Program-made: the position numbers and the translations under genes
Shown: positions 36,439 through 44,759 of the stretch, in pieces
How the letters are laid out: each line of letters opens with the position of its first letter
Position numbering within the stretch: position 1 is the stretch's first letter
DNA from: DATCMH01 sp036563505
Lineage (GTDB): Bacteria > Pseudomonadota > Alphaproteobacteria > Rhizobiales > Beijerinckiaceae
Direction of reading: 5' to 3'
Assembly (NCBI GenBank): GCA_036563505.1
Contig: DATCMH010000018.1
Coordinates: forward strand, 1-64,000
DNA: 64,000 nucleotides
The notes under the pieces: generated by a model
Seen by the model: only the letters and a program-made list of their open reading frames with translations
Database searches by the model: none
What the model was told of the DNA's origin: nothing

Positions 36439-37949
36439 CCGCGCGCCCTCCGCGGCACCAGCGGCCAGGGATTCTCCCGTTGGAAGGGCACCGGCCGGCG
36501 GTCCGCGCCCGCCGATAGCGATGCGAGAGGGCGCACGAAATCCATGTGGCCGCCGAGCGCCGCGTAATCAGCGAGGCTCATGGTGAACTCGATGGGGGCG
36601 ACGAGCGCCGGCGTCGGGACGTAGCCGAAGGCGTTCGCCGGCGCCCGCGTCACGTCGACCATGAAGGTGATGCCGCCGCCCGGCCAGACATAGACCGGGG
36701 CGCCGCCGCAGGTGACGGTGGTCAGGGTGTCCTTGACCGAGCGGGTGAGGCGCACGGGGTTCTCCGTGACGCCGGAGCGCAGGGAGCCGCCGGCTCCGCC
36801 CATGAACAGCACCGTCGAGAGGGCCGGCTCGCAGTTCTCCTGGATGCGCTCGACGGAGAGGGCGAGGTCGGCCGGCAGCTCGCGCTCGACGGGCTGCAAC
36901 GCCTCGTCGAGCTCGAAATAGCCGTGATGCTCGCCCGTGGTGCTCACCATGAAGAGGCGAAGCCCCGGCCAGGCCACCTTCGGGTCGAAGGGCCCGAGGA
37001 TCGAGAGCGGGTCGGCGATGTCGGTGCCGCCCCAGCCGGTGCCGGGCTGCGCGACCTGGAAGTAGCGCCCGGGCGTGGAGCGCCGGCCCTTCATTTTCAC
37101 CCCCGTCTCGGGGATGCCCAAAAGCTTGCCCGCCTGGTGCTCGGAGAGCACGCCGGTGATGTGATCGTCGACGACCACCACCTCGTCGGCCTTGCCCTCC
37201 CATTGCTTGGCGAACATGCCGATGGTGGCCGAGCCGCAGCCGACGCGCATGCGCTCCTCGCGCACCCCGCTCACGATGGGCGGCTGCCCCGCCTGGACCA
37301 CGACGGTGGCTCCGTCATCGACGACGAGTTCGACGGCCTTCCCGTTACACAGATCGAGCAGGGCCGCGCAGGCGACCCGGCCCTCCTTCTTCGAGCCGCC
37401 CGTGAGGTGATGCACCCCGCCGAGCGAGAGCATCTGCGAGCCGTACTCGCCGGTGGTGACGTGCCCCACGGCCTCGCCCTGAGCGCGCACGATGCTGCGC
37501 TCGGGGCCGAGATAGCGATCGGTGTCGATCTTCGCCTTGACGCCGCAATAGCTGAAAATGCCCTCGGTCACGACGGTGACCATGTCGATGCCGTCGACCT
37601 CGGACGACACGATGAAGGGCGCCGGCTTGTAGTCGGGATAGGTCGTCCCGGCGCCGATCGCCGTCACGAAGGTATCGGGGCCGCCGACGAGGGACCCGTC
37701 CCACTCGCCGCGGTGGAACGGCACCACCGCCCCGCCCTGCGCCAAGGTCCGGTCGAGCACGACGTGCGGATCGACCCGGACCAGCTCGCCGTCGCGGTTA
37801 GCGTAGCGGTCGCAGGCGCCGGCGCCGCCGGGGCGGATGATGCAGAGCACGGGACAGGCATCGCAGCGGATCTTGCCGTCGGCGCTCTTCGCGGGCGGGA
37901 GAAGGTCTGGATCGGCGGGCGCGGCCGCGTCGGGGAGGAGGTCAGTCAT
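36435..37949 (-). CDS. 6-hydroxynicotinate reductase family iron-sulfur protein
   Basis: A 504-residue protein of the family named after 6-hydroxynicotinate reductase (Hnr) of Eubacterium barkeri, which reduces the ring to 1,4,5,6-tetrahydro-6-oxonicotinate using ferredoxin. Near the N-terminus Cys29, Cys32, Cys36 and Cys46 (CDACPVLC then GAGAC) form a ferredoxin-like 4Fe-4S site. Further scattered cysteines occur at 135 and later, but no second complete motif is obvious, so it may carry fewer clusters than the three reported for the E. barkeri enzyme. It overlaps the molybdenum subunit by eight bases and UPF0280 by four, so they are co-translated. The exact substrate is inferred only. Confidence 0.82.
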   Translation of the reverse strand: MTDLLPDAAAPADPDLLPPAKSADGKIRCDACPVLCIIRPGGAGACDRYANRDGELVRVDPHVVLDRTLAQGGAVVPFHRGEWDGSLVGGPDTFVTAIGAGTTYPDYKPAPFIVSSEVDGIDMVTVVTEGIFSYCGVKAKIDTDRYLGPERSIVRAQGEAVGHVTTGEYGSQMLSLGGVHHLTGGSKKEGRVACAALLDLCNGKAVELVVDDGATVVVQAGQPPIVSGVREERMRVGCGSATIGMFAKQWEGKADEVVVVDDHITGVLSEHQAGKLLGIPETGVKMKGRRSTPGRYFQVAQPGTGWGGTDIADPLSILGPFDPKVAWPGLRLFMVSTTGEHHGYFELDEALQPVERELPADLALSVERIQENCEPALSTVLFMGGAGGSLRSGVTENPVRLTRSVKDTLTTVTCGGAPVYVWPGGGITFMVDVTRAPANAFGYVPTPALVAPIEFTMSLADYAALGGHMDFVRPLASLSAGADRRPVPFQRENPWPLVPRRARG

Positions 37950-40701
37950 GGCGGCCGGCGCTTTGCGCGAGGAGGGCCGCGCGGACCCGGTCGGGCGTCG
38001 CCGGCACGCGGCGGATGCGCGCCCCCGTCGCGTGGTGGATGGCGTTGAGGATCGCCGGAGCGGTGGGGATCAGAGCCTGCTCGCCGATCCCCTTGGCGCC
38101 GAAGGGGCCGACGGGGGACGGATCCTCGATCAGGATCGACTCGATTGGGGGCACGTCGCCGGCCGAGGGGATGAGGTAATCGTGGAGGTTCTCGCCGCGG
38201 CCGGGGTGGAACTCCTCCATCAGGGCGAGCCCGAGCCCCTGCGCGACGCCGCCCTCGATCTGCCCTTCGACCAGAACCGGGTTGATGGCCCGGCCGACAT
38301 CGTGCGCGGCCGTGATCTTGAGAACCCGCACGAGGCCGAGCTCGACGTCAACCTCGATCTCGGCCAGATGGGCGCCGCTGCCGTAGACGGCGTAGGGCTC
38401 GCCCTGCCCGTCCGGATCGAGCGGCGTGGTCGGCGGATCGAAGGTTTCTTCCGCCGCGAGCGCGTAGCCGTTCACGTCGAGGGGCAGCGTCCCGAGATCG
38501 ATGGTGCGGCAATGCCCGCCGTCCTCCACCTCGATGCGACCCTCAGCCAGCACGAGCCGGGCATCCGATCCGGCATTGGCGTGGCGCAGGATCGCGGCGC
38601 GCAAAGCCCGGCCCGCGCCCTCGGCCGCCTTGCCGGTGACGAAGGTCTGGCGCGAGGCGGAGGTCTTGCCGCAGTCAGGCGTCAGGTCGGTGTCGGCCGA
38701 GAGGAGGTCGAAGCGGGCGAGCGGCACGCCCAGCGCGTCGGCGCAGATCTGCGCGATCACGGTGTTCGAGCCCTGCCCGATATCGACGGCGCCCTGGTGC
38801 AGCGCTACCCGCCCGTCCGGCTTCAAACCGACGCGGATGGTGGAGGGGTTCGACAGGGAGGTATTGCCGCAGCCGTACCACATGCCGGCGAGGCCGCAGC
38901 CGCGGCGTAAATGGCCCGGCGCGCCCGTGTTGAAGGCTGCGGCTTCTGCCTTGGCGCGCGCCCAATGCGGCCGCAGCGCCTCGAAGCAGGCTTTGATCCC
39001 GAAACCCTCGCCCAGCACCTGACCCGTCACCGTCGGCTGGTCCGGCCGCAGGGCGTTCAGGATGCGGAACTCCAGCGGGTCGACGCCGAGCCCTGCTGCG
39101 AGCTCGTCGTAGAGCTGCTCCTGAGTGATCGCGGCCTGCGGCACCCCGAAGCCGCGGAACGCGCCGGCCGGCACGAGGTGGGTGTGGATCGCCCGGGTTC
39201 GCGCGCGGTAGTGCGGGACGAAGTATGGGCCCGAGGCGTGGACGGGCACCCGGTTCGCCACCGTCGGCCCCCAGGAGGCGTAGGCGCCGGTGTTGAAATC
39301 CGCTTCGACGTCCAGCGCCACGAGGCGCCCGTCCCGGTTTGCCCCGGCCCGCGCCCGGATGCGCGCCGGGTGGCGCTTCGTGGTGGTCATCATGGACTCA
39401 GTGCGCGTGTAAACCATGCGCACGGGGCGGTTCAGGTGCCAGGCGGCGAGGGAGATGAAGGGCTGCACCGAGAGGTCGAGCTTCGAGCCGAAGCCACCGC
39501 CGACGGCGGTGGGCACGATCCGCACCGCCTCCGGCGCGATCCCGAGGATTTTGGCGACGTCGTCCCGGTCCATATAGGGCGACTGAGTGCAGGCCTGGAC
39601 ATGGATGCGGTCGCCGACCCGCTCGGCGAAGCCAGCCTCCGGCTCGATATAGGCGTGCTCCACGAAGCCCGTCTCGAACTCGCCCGCGACGACCACCTCG
39701 GCCGAGGCCAGCGCGGCCTCGGCGTCGCCCCGGGCGACGCGGCCGCTCACCAGGAGATTGCCGCGGCGCTCCGCGTGAACAAGGGGCGCCTCGGGGGCGA
39801 GCGCCTCGTCGAGGGAGACGAGGGCCGGCAGGCTCTCCCAGGCGACGGGGAAGGCGCCAAGGTCGAGGGCCTCGATCACGGCGGGCTCGCCGACGACAAG
39901 GGCCACGGCCTCGCCGCGGAAACGCGCTTCTCGCTCGGCGAAGACGGGCTGGTCCGCGAAGGGCGGGATCACGCCGAAGCGGTTTTCGCCGGGCACGTCG
40001 GCGGCGGTGAAGACGCGCATGATTCCAGGATGACGGGTGATGAAATCTTCGAGGTCACCGATCGCGAACCGGGCGCGGTGATGCGGACAGCGCACGGCCC
40101 GGGCCAGGAGCGTTCCTGCCGGGATCGCGTCGGCCCCGAAAACGTCGGTGCCGTCGAGCTTTCGGGTGCCGTCGAGCCGGGCGATGCGGGCACCGACCGC
40201 CGCGCCGGCCGCGGGTTCGGAAGCCGGCCTTGCGGCCCCGACGTCCAGCACCGCGTCGATGATCTTGCGATACCCCGTGCAGCGGCACAGCACCCCGCCG
40301 ATCGCCTGCAGCACCTCCTCCTCGGAGGGCGCCGAGGTCTCCCGCAGGAGATGCGTCGCCGACGCCACCATGCCGGGCGTGCAGATGCCGCACTGGGCCG
40401 CGCCGTGGCGCAGGAACGAGGCCTGGAGGCGCTGCGCGGTGCCGCAGGCTTCGGTCAATCCCTCGATCGTCTCGACCGCGCATCCTTGGACTTGGCCCGC
40501 CGCCACGAGGCAGGCGCAGACCGGGGCGCCGTCGAGGAGAACGGTGCAGGCGCCGCAATCGCCGGCGTCGCAGCCGACCTTGGTGCCCGTCAGGCCGACA
40601 TCCTCCCGCAGAACCTTGCTCAGGCGGGCGCCCGGAGAGGCCGGCACGGCAACCGCGGCGCCGTTGAGCGTGAAGGTGAGGAGGGGCGCAGCGCGGTGCA
40701 T
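37942..40701 (-). CDS. Molybdopterin hydroxylase with fused 2Fe-2S domain (xanthine dehydrogenase family)
   Basis: A 919-residue fusion. Residues 1-155 are the two-cluster ferredoxin domain: Cys44/49/52/64 (plant type) and Cys104/107/139/141. From about 165 on it is the large molybdenum-binding subunit, with VGGGFGSK, GAFRGFGVPQ, DIGQGSNTVIAQI and the catalytic Glu874 in GAKGIGEQA. Such enzymes hydroxylate N-heterocycles next to the nitrogen with water as the oxygen source. In most relatives the small and large subunits are separate genes. The FAD subunit lies ten bases upstream. The start is ATG 40701, where the ferredoxin fold begins. Confidence 0.93.
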   Translation of the reverse strand: MHRAAPLLTFTLNGAAVAVPASPGARLSKVLREDVGLTGTKVGCDAGDCGACTVLLDGAPVCACLVAAGQVQGCAVETIEGLTEACGTAQRLQASFLRHGAAQCGICTPGMVASATHLLRETSAPSEEEVLQAIGGVLCRCTGYRKIIDAVLDVGAARPASEPAAGAAVGARIARLDGTRKLDGTDVFGADAIPAGTLLARAVRCPHHRARFAIGDLEDFITRHPGIMRVFTAADVPGENRFGVIPPFADQPVFAEREARFRGEAVALVVGEPAVIEALDLGAFPVAWESLPALVSLDEALAPEAPLVHAERRGNLLVSGRVARGDAEAALASAEVVVAGEFETGFVEHAYIEPEAGFAERVGDRIHVQACTQSPYMDRDDVAKILGIAPEAVRIVPTAVGGGFGSKLDLSVQPFISLAAWHLNRPVRMVYTRTESMMTTTKRHPARIRARAGANRDGRLVALDVEADFNTGAYASWGPTVANRVPVHASGPYFVPHYRARTRAIHTHLVPAGAFRGFGVPQAAITQEQLYDELAAGLGVDPLEFRILNALRPDQPTVTGQVLGEGFGIKACFEALRPHWARAKAEAAAFNTGAPGHLRRGCGLAGMWYGCGNTSLSNPSTIRVGLKPDGRVALHQGAVDIGQGSNTVIAQICADALGVPLARFDLLSADTDLTPDCGKTSASRQTFVTGKAAEGAGRALRAAILRHANAGSDARLVLAEGRIEVEDGGHCRTIDLGTLPLDVNGYALAAEETFDPPTTPLDPDGQGEPYAVYGSGAHLAEIEVDVELGLVRVLKITAAHDVGRAINPVLVEGQIEGGVAQGLGLALMEEFHPGRGENLHDYLIPSAGDVPPIESILIEDPSPVGPFGAKGIGEQALIPTAPAILNAIHHATGARIRRVPATPDRVRAALLAQSAGRHD

Positions 40702-40711
40702 CGTCAGGCCT

Positions 40712-41542
40712 TCAAGCGACGCAGGCGTCGAGCGCCCGGCGCACGAGGTGCAGCGCGGCCTCGCGGCGGTAAGCGCTCGTGGCGCGCAGATCGTCGATCG
40801 GCGCGAGGTCCGCGCAATGCCGCTCCTCCGCGATCGATCCAAGGCCGGGGCGCACGGGGTGCCCGACGAGGGCAGCCTCGAGCTCCGGCAGGCGCCGCGC
40901 CACCGCCGAGCAGGAGCCGACGGCGATCCGGGCCGCGCGCACCCGGCCCCGTTCGTCGGCCTCGACGAGGGCCGCCACCATGGCGATCGAGATCACGAGG
41001 AAGCGCCGCGCCCCAAGCTTCAGGAAGGCGGAACGGCCCGCGTCGAGGGTGCGCGGCACGATGACGGCCGTCACGAGTTCGTCCGGGCGCCGCGTCGTGG
41101 CGCGGCTTCCCCGGATGAACTGGGCCAGAGGCTCGCGCCGGGTGCCGGCCCGGGAGGCGAGCTCGACCTCGGCGTCGAGGATCAGGAGCGGCGGCACGCC
41201 GTCCGCGGCGGGCGAGGCGTTGCAGAGATTGCCGGCGAGCGTCCCCCGGGTCTGGACCTGCATCGATCCCACCTCCCGCGCGGCCTGCTGCAAGGCGCGG
41301 AGCGAGGGCGGCAGGGGGGCCCGGGTGATCTCGCTCCAGGTCGCGCGCGCGCCGAAGCGGATCTCGGTGTCGCGGATCGCGATGCCGGCGAGCTCCGGCA
41401 AGGCCGTGACGTCGAGAACGCGGGGCGGGAAGGGGCGCTCACCGAGCGCGGGGAAGAAGTCGGTGCCCCCTGAGAGCACGGGCGCGGGCCCGGCCGAGAG
41501 GGCGTCCAGGGCCTCGTCCAGCGTGGTGGGCCGCAGGTACAT
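40712..41542 (-). CDS. FAD-binding subunit of the molybdenum hydroxylase (CoxM-like)
   Basis: A 276-residue subunit of the xanthine dehydrogenase family. FAD-binding motifs are LSGGTDFFP near residue 25 and TRGTLAGNLCNASPAADG around 100; a CO_deh_flav_C domain follows (SAFLKLGARRFLVISI). It passes electrons from the iron-sulfur clusters of the downstream fused hydroxylase to an acceptor. The start at ATG 41542 (MYLRPTTLDEALD) fits the family; an operator lies 29 bases upstream of it, so this is the first gene of the six-gene operon. Confidence 0.92.
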   Translation of the reverse strand: MYLRPTTLDEALDALSAGPAPVLSGGTDFFPALGERPFPPRVLDVTALPELAGIAIRDTEIRFGARATWSEITRAPLPPSLRALQQAAREVGSMQVQTRGTLAGNLCNASPAADGVPPLLILDAEVELASRAGTRREPLAQFIRGSRATTRRPDELVTAVIVPRTLDAGRSAFLKLGARRFLVISIAMVAALVEADERGRVRAARIAVGSCSAVARRLPELEAALVGHPVRPGLGSIAEERHCADLAPIDDLRATSAYRREAALHLVRRALDACVA

Positions 41543-41570
41543 GGCTCGCGTCGCGCCGCCCCTGATAAAC

Positions 41571-41585
41571 GTTGGTATACAAACG
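41571..41585. promoter_or_regulatory. Putative operator (GTATACAAAC type), copy 2
   Basis: GTTGGTATACAAACG lies just upstream of the FAD-subunit gene, between it and the end of the ferredoxin reductase gene. One mismatch apart, GTTGGTATACAAAC is a palindrome of the same type as copies 1 and 3. Confidence 0.7.
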
Positions 41586-41654
41586 AGGGTGCGCCCGGCA
41601 CCCGGCCCTGTCAACAGCGTCGCAGATGTCCCGCTTGGGCGTACCCGGCCAGGA

Positions 41655-42428
41655 TCACCGCTCGGCGAAAGCCTTCTCGACGACGAACTGGCCGGGCTCG
41701 CCCTGGTTGCCCTCGGCGAAGCCGCGCTCGAGAAGCAGGTTCTTGGTGTCGCGCAGCATCTCGGGGCTGCCGCAGATCATCGCCCTGTCCCGGGCAGGGT
41801 CGAGGTCGGGGAGCCCGAGCTCGGCCGGCAGCTTTCCGGAAGCGAGAAGGTCCGTGACGCGGCCGCGGTTGCGGAAGGGCTGGCGGGTGACGGTGGGATA
41901 GTAGATCAGTTGCCGGCTCACGGCCTCGCCCAGGAACTCGTCCTGCGGCAGGTCGCGGGTGATCGTCTCGCCGTAGGCGAGTTCCGAGACTTGCCGGCAG
42001 CCGTGCACCAGCACGACCGTCTCGAAGCGCTCGTAGGTCTCCGGATCCTTGATGATGGACAGGAAAGGCGCGAGACCCGTGCCGGTGCCGAGCAGATACA
42101 GGATGCGCCCGTCCTCCAGGTTATCGAGAACCAGCGTGCCGGTGGTCTTGCGCCCGACGAGGATGGCGTCGCCCTCGCGCAGGTGCTGCAGGCGCGAGGT
42201 CAAGGGCCCGTCCGGCACCTTGATCGAGAAGAACTCGAGGGTGTCCTCGTGGTTGGCGCTCGCCAAGCTGTAGGCCCGCAGCAGGGGCCGTCCTTCCACC
42301 TCCAAACCGATCATCGCGAACTGGCCGTTGCGGAAGCGGAAGGCGGGATTGCGCGTCGTGGTGAAACTGAAGAGGGTGTCGGTCCAGTGGCGAACCGACA
42401 GCACGGATTCCTGGTGGAACGCGCTCAT
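41655..42428 (-). CDS. fpr: Ferredoxin--NADP+ reductase
   Basis: A 257-residue flavoenzyme of the bacterial Fpr type. RAYSLASANHEDTLEFFSIK is the FAD-binding region, GTGTGLAPFLSI the NADP site, and the C-terminal VVEKAFAER ends as usual in subclass I bacterial reductases. It starts at ATG 42428 (MSAFHQESVLSVRHWTDTLF). It probably supplies low-potential electrons from NADPH to the ferredoxin-type reductase or hydroxylase nearby; the shared operator in front of it supports this. Confidence 0.92.
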   Translation of the reverse strand: MSAFHQESVLSVRHWTDTLFSFTTTRNPAFRFRNGQFAMIGLEVEGRPLLRAYSLASANHEDTLEFFSIKVPDGPLTSRLQHLREGDAILVGRKTTGTLVLDNLEDGRILYLLGTGTGLAPFLSIIKDPETYERFETVVLVHGCRQVSELAYGETITRDLPQDEFLGEAVSRQLIYYPTVTRQPFRNRGRVTDLLASGKLPAELGLPDLDPARDRAMICGSPEMLRDTKNLLLERGFAEGNQGEPGQFVVEKAFAER

Positions 42429-42479
42429 GGCACCCAAGCTCCCGATCGGCGGGCGGAGCCGCCTTGCGTGGGTCAATCA

Positions 42480-42494
42480 TGTTTGTATACAAAT
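42480..42494. promoter_or_regulatory. Putative operator (TTTGTATACAAA), copy 3
   Basis: TTTGTATACAAA (42482-42493) is a perfect 12-base palindrome in the gap between the divergent ferredoxin reductase and enamidase-like genes. It can serve both promoters. It is the best conserved of the three copies and defines the consensus. Confidence 0.75.
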
Positions 42495-42555
42495 GAATAT
42501 CGCGCCGCAGCCGCAGCGTCAAGGGCGCTCTGGCTGACGCGGGGGAGAGACGTCC

Positions 42556-43752
42556 ATGGCCCATGACGAGCCCGCCGGAGCGGCTGCCGGCAAGTTGGTG
42601 ATCCGCAACATCGGCCTCGTGCTGAGCGGCGACATCGAACGGCCGATCCTCGAAGCGGACACCCTCGTCGCTGTCGACGGCCGGATCAGCTTCATCGGCC
42701 GCGCCCAAGACGCGGATGTCGAGGGCGCCACCACGATCATCGACGCGCAGGGCACGGCCCTCGCGCCCGGCCTCATCGACAGCCACGTCCACCCCGTGGC
42801 CGGCGACTGGACGCCACGCCAGAGCCAGCTCGGCTGGATCGACAGCACGCTCCACGGCGGCGTCACGACGATGATCTCGGCGGGCGAGGTCCACACGCCC
42901 GGGCGCCCGAAGGACGTGGTGGGGCTCAAAGCCATGGCGATCTTCGCCAGCCGCGCCTTCACGGCCTTCCGGCCGGGCGGGGTGAAAGTTCATGCCGGCG
43001 CCCCCGTCATCGAGCCAGGCATGGAGGAGCACGATTTCGCCGAACTCGCGGCGGCCGGCGTCAAGCTGCTGGGCGAGGTGGGCTTAGGGGGCGTCAAGGA
43101 CGGGCCCACCGCGCGCAAGATGGTGGCGTGGGCGCGAAAGTACGGCATCCAGAGCACGATCCACACGGGCGGGCCCTCGATCCCGGGGTCCGGGCTCATC
43201 GGGGCCGACGTGGTGCTGGAGGCCGACACGGACGTGGTCGGCCACATCAACGGCGGGCACACGGCCCTGCCGGACCGGGAGATCCGCTGCATCTGCGAGG
43301 GCTGCCGGCGGGGCCTCGAGATCGTCCACAACGGCAACGAGCGGGCGGCGCTCTACACGCTGCGCACGGCCAAGGAAATGGGCCAGCTCGAGCGGGTGAT
43401 CCTCGGCACCGACGGGCCGGCGGGGTCGGGCGTCCAGCCGCTCGGCATCCTGCGCATGGTGGCGATGCTCTCGTCGCTCGGCGACGTTCCCGCCGAGACG
43501 GCGTTGTGCTTTGCCACCGGCAACACGGCGCGGATGCGCAGCCTCGATTGCGGCCTCCTGGAGGTCGGGCGCGCGGCGGATTTCGTGCTGATGGACAAGG
43601 CGCAGCACTCGGCCGGCCGCGACCTCCTCGACAGCCTCCAGCTCGGCGACCTGCCCGGCATAGGCATGACGATCATCGACGGGATCGTGCGCACCGGACG
43701 GAGCCGCAACACGCCGCCGGCGACGAAGGTGCCCCAAGTGGTGGGTGCCTGA
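42556..43752 (+). CDS. Enamidase-like amidohydrolase
   Basis: A 398-residue metal-dependent amidohydrolase. Metal ligands follow the superfamily pattern: His77-x-His79 in GLIDSHVHP, Glu174 (in LLGEVGLGG, near where other members have a carboxylated Lys), His203 in STIHTGG, His230/His235 in GHINGGH and Asp286 in LGTDGPAG. Enamidase of E. barkeri belongs to this group and opens the ring of 1,4,5,6-tetrahydro-6-oxonicotinate to 2-formylglutarate and ammonia; the adjacent Hnr-like reductase makes the same role likely here. It is transcribed divergently from fpr with the operator in between. Confidence 0.85.
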   Translation: MAHDEPAGAAAGKLVIRNIGLVLSGDIERPILEADTLVAVDGRISFIGRAQDADVEGATTIIDAQGTALAPGLIDSHVHPVAGDWTPRQSQLGWIDSTLHGGVTTMISAGEVHTPGRPKDVVGLKAMAIFASRAFTAFRPGGVKVHAGAPVIEPGMEEHDFAELAAAGVKLLGEVGLGGVKDGPTARKMVAWARKYGIQSTIHTGGPSIPGSGLIGADVVLEADTDVVGHINGGHTALPDREIRCICEGCRRGLEIVHNGNERAALYTLRTAKEMGQLERVILGTDGPAGSGVQPLGILRMVAMLSSLGDVPAETALCFATGNTARMRSLDCGLLEVGRAADFVLMDKAQHSAGRDLLDSLQLGDLPGIGMTIIDGIVRTGRSRNTPPATKVPQVVGA

Positions 43753-43756
43753 TCCG

Positions 43757-44215
43757 TCAGACGAAGCCGATGGCGCGGCCCGCCACCAGCACCGCGAGCC
43801 AGAGGAGAAGGGAGGCGCCGGCCCTGATCCGGGCTCCCGCGGGCACCACGCCCTCGGCGAAGGCCGCCCGCAGCCCGCCGGCATGCTGGAGCGCGACGTT
43901 CACGAGGGCGAAGCCTAAGAGCCCGAGCTTGGCGAGGAAGGCCGGGTTACTGAAATATTCCGACGGGCGCACGGTGAAGAGCAGGGCACCGGTCGCGAGC
44001 GCGAGCGCGAGCCCCGCCGCCGCCGCGCGCGACAGGAACGGCCCGATCACCGCGAGGGGTGCTGCCCGGAACAGGCCGACGAGGCGGAGATCGAGGGGCA
44101 GGATCGCGCCGATCAGCAGGCCGAGCCCCAGGATGTGGGCGGCGTTGACCAGCATGTAGGCCGTGCCCGACTGGCGCAGCAACGGCAGCGCCAGCCAGGC
44201 GTCGAGGGAGCTCAC
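43757..44215 (-). CDS. Four-helix membrane protein (DUF6644/DUF2214-like)
   Basis: A 152-residue inner-membrane protein with about four hydrophobic helices (TAYMLVNAAHILGLGLLIGA; AAAAGLALALATGALLF; AFLAKLGLLGFALVNVALQ; ASLLLWLAVLVAGRAI). The histidine in NAAHILGLG is typical of this family of possible haem- or quinone-linked membrane proteins, but the function is unknown. It lies 15 bases after the DUF6152 gene, with which it is probably paired. Confidence 0.7.
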   Translation of the reverse strand: MSSLDAWLALPLLRQSGTAYMLVNAAHILGLGLLIGAILPLDLRLVGLFRAAPLAVIGPFLSRAAAAGLALALATGALLFTVRPSEYFSNPAFLAKLGLLGFALVNVALQHAGGLRAAFAEGVVPAGARIRAGASLLLWLAVLVAGRAIGFV

Positions 44216-44230
44216 GCGCCGAAAGCGGCG

Positions 44231-44617
44231 TCAGTTCGTGCGGATGCGCTCCGGATACATGTCGTAGGTGCGGCCGGCGACGGTGATGCGCACGGCTTTC
44301 ATGTGCTTCGTCGCCTTGTCGAGATTGCGGTTGCCGAGCACCGTGATCGCGTCGCCGGCCTTCGCTGCCTCAGCCGTGAAGCCGGAACGCTGGGTCTGAT
44401 TCGGGTTGCCGAGGTCGATCTGCCAGACCGCACCCTCCTTGTCGGCCACCTGCAGCGAGGGATGCGGGGGCGCCATGGAGACGGAACGCAGGGTGCCCTC
44501 GAGCGTCGTCTGCTGCTCCTCGGCCCAGGACCAGCCGTGGTGGGCGGCGGCGCCCGTCGCCGCAACGGCGGCGAGAAGCGAGAGCGCGAGGGCGTGGCGT
44601 CGGGCGCGAGGCGTCAT
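44231..44617 (-). CDS. DUF6152 family exported protein
   Basis: A 128-residue protein with a signal peptide (residues 1-24) followed directly by AHHGWSWAEE, the hallmark of DUF6152. The remainder is a small beta domain (LEGTLRSVSMAPPHPSLQV, DAITVLGNRN). Proteins of this kind often sit beside DUF6644-like membrane proteins, as here, and may be copper- or redox-related, but no activity is established. Confidence 0.75.
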   Translation of the reverse strand: MTPRARRHALALSLLAAVAATGAAAHHGWSWAEEQQTTLEGTLRSVSMAPPHPSLQVADKEGAVWQIDLGNPNQTQRSGFTAEAAKAGDAITVLGNRNLDKATKHMKAVRITVAGRTYDMYPERIRTN

Positions 44618-44759
44618 CGGGAAGGCTCCATCGTTGACAAGGGCTCGCCCGGGATATGAGGCGCGCCGGCGCGGAGGGAAAGAGCCGCGCTTCGTGCGCT
44701 TGGGCGTCTGGACCTCCGCCGCCGATCACGCCTGCGCGAGGGGATCGAAGCCGGCAGGC

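Noticed and set aside
38911..41064. Plus-strand open frame opposite the molybdenum hydroxylase
   Set aside because: The opposite strand encodes a full hydroxylase with all iron-sulfur cysteines; this frame shows no family features.
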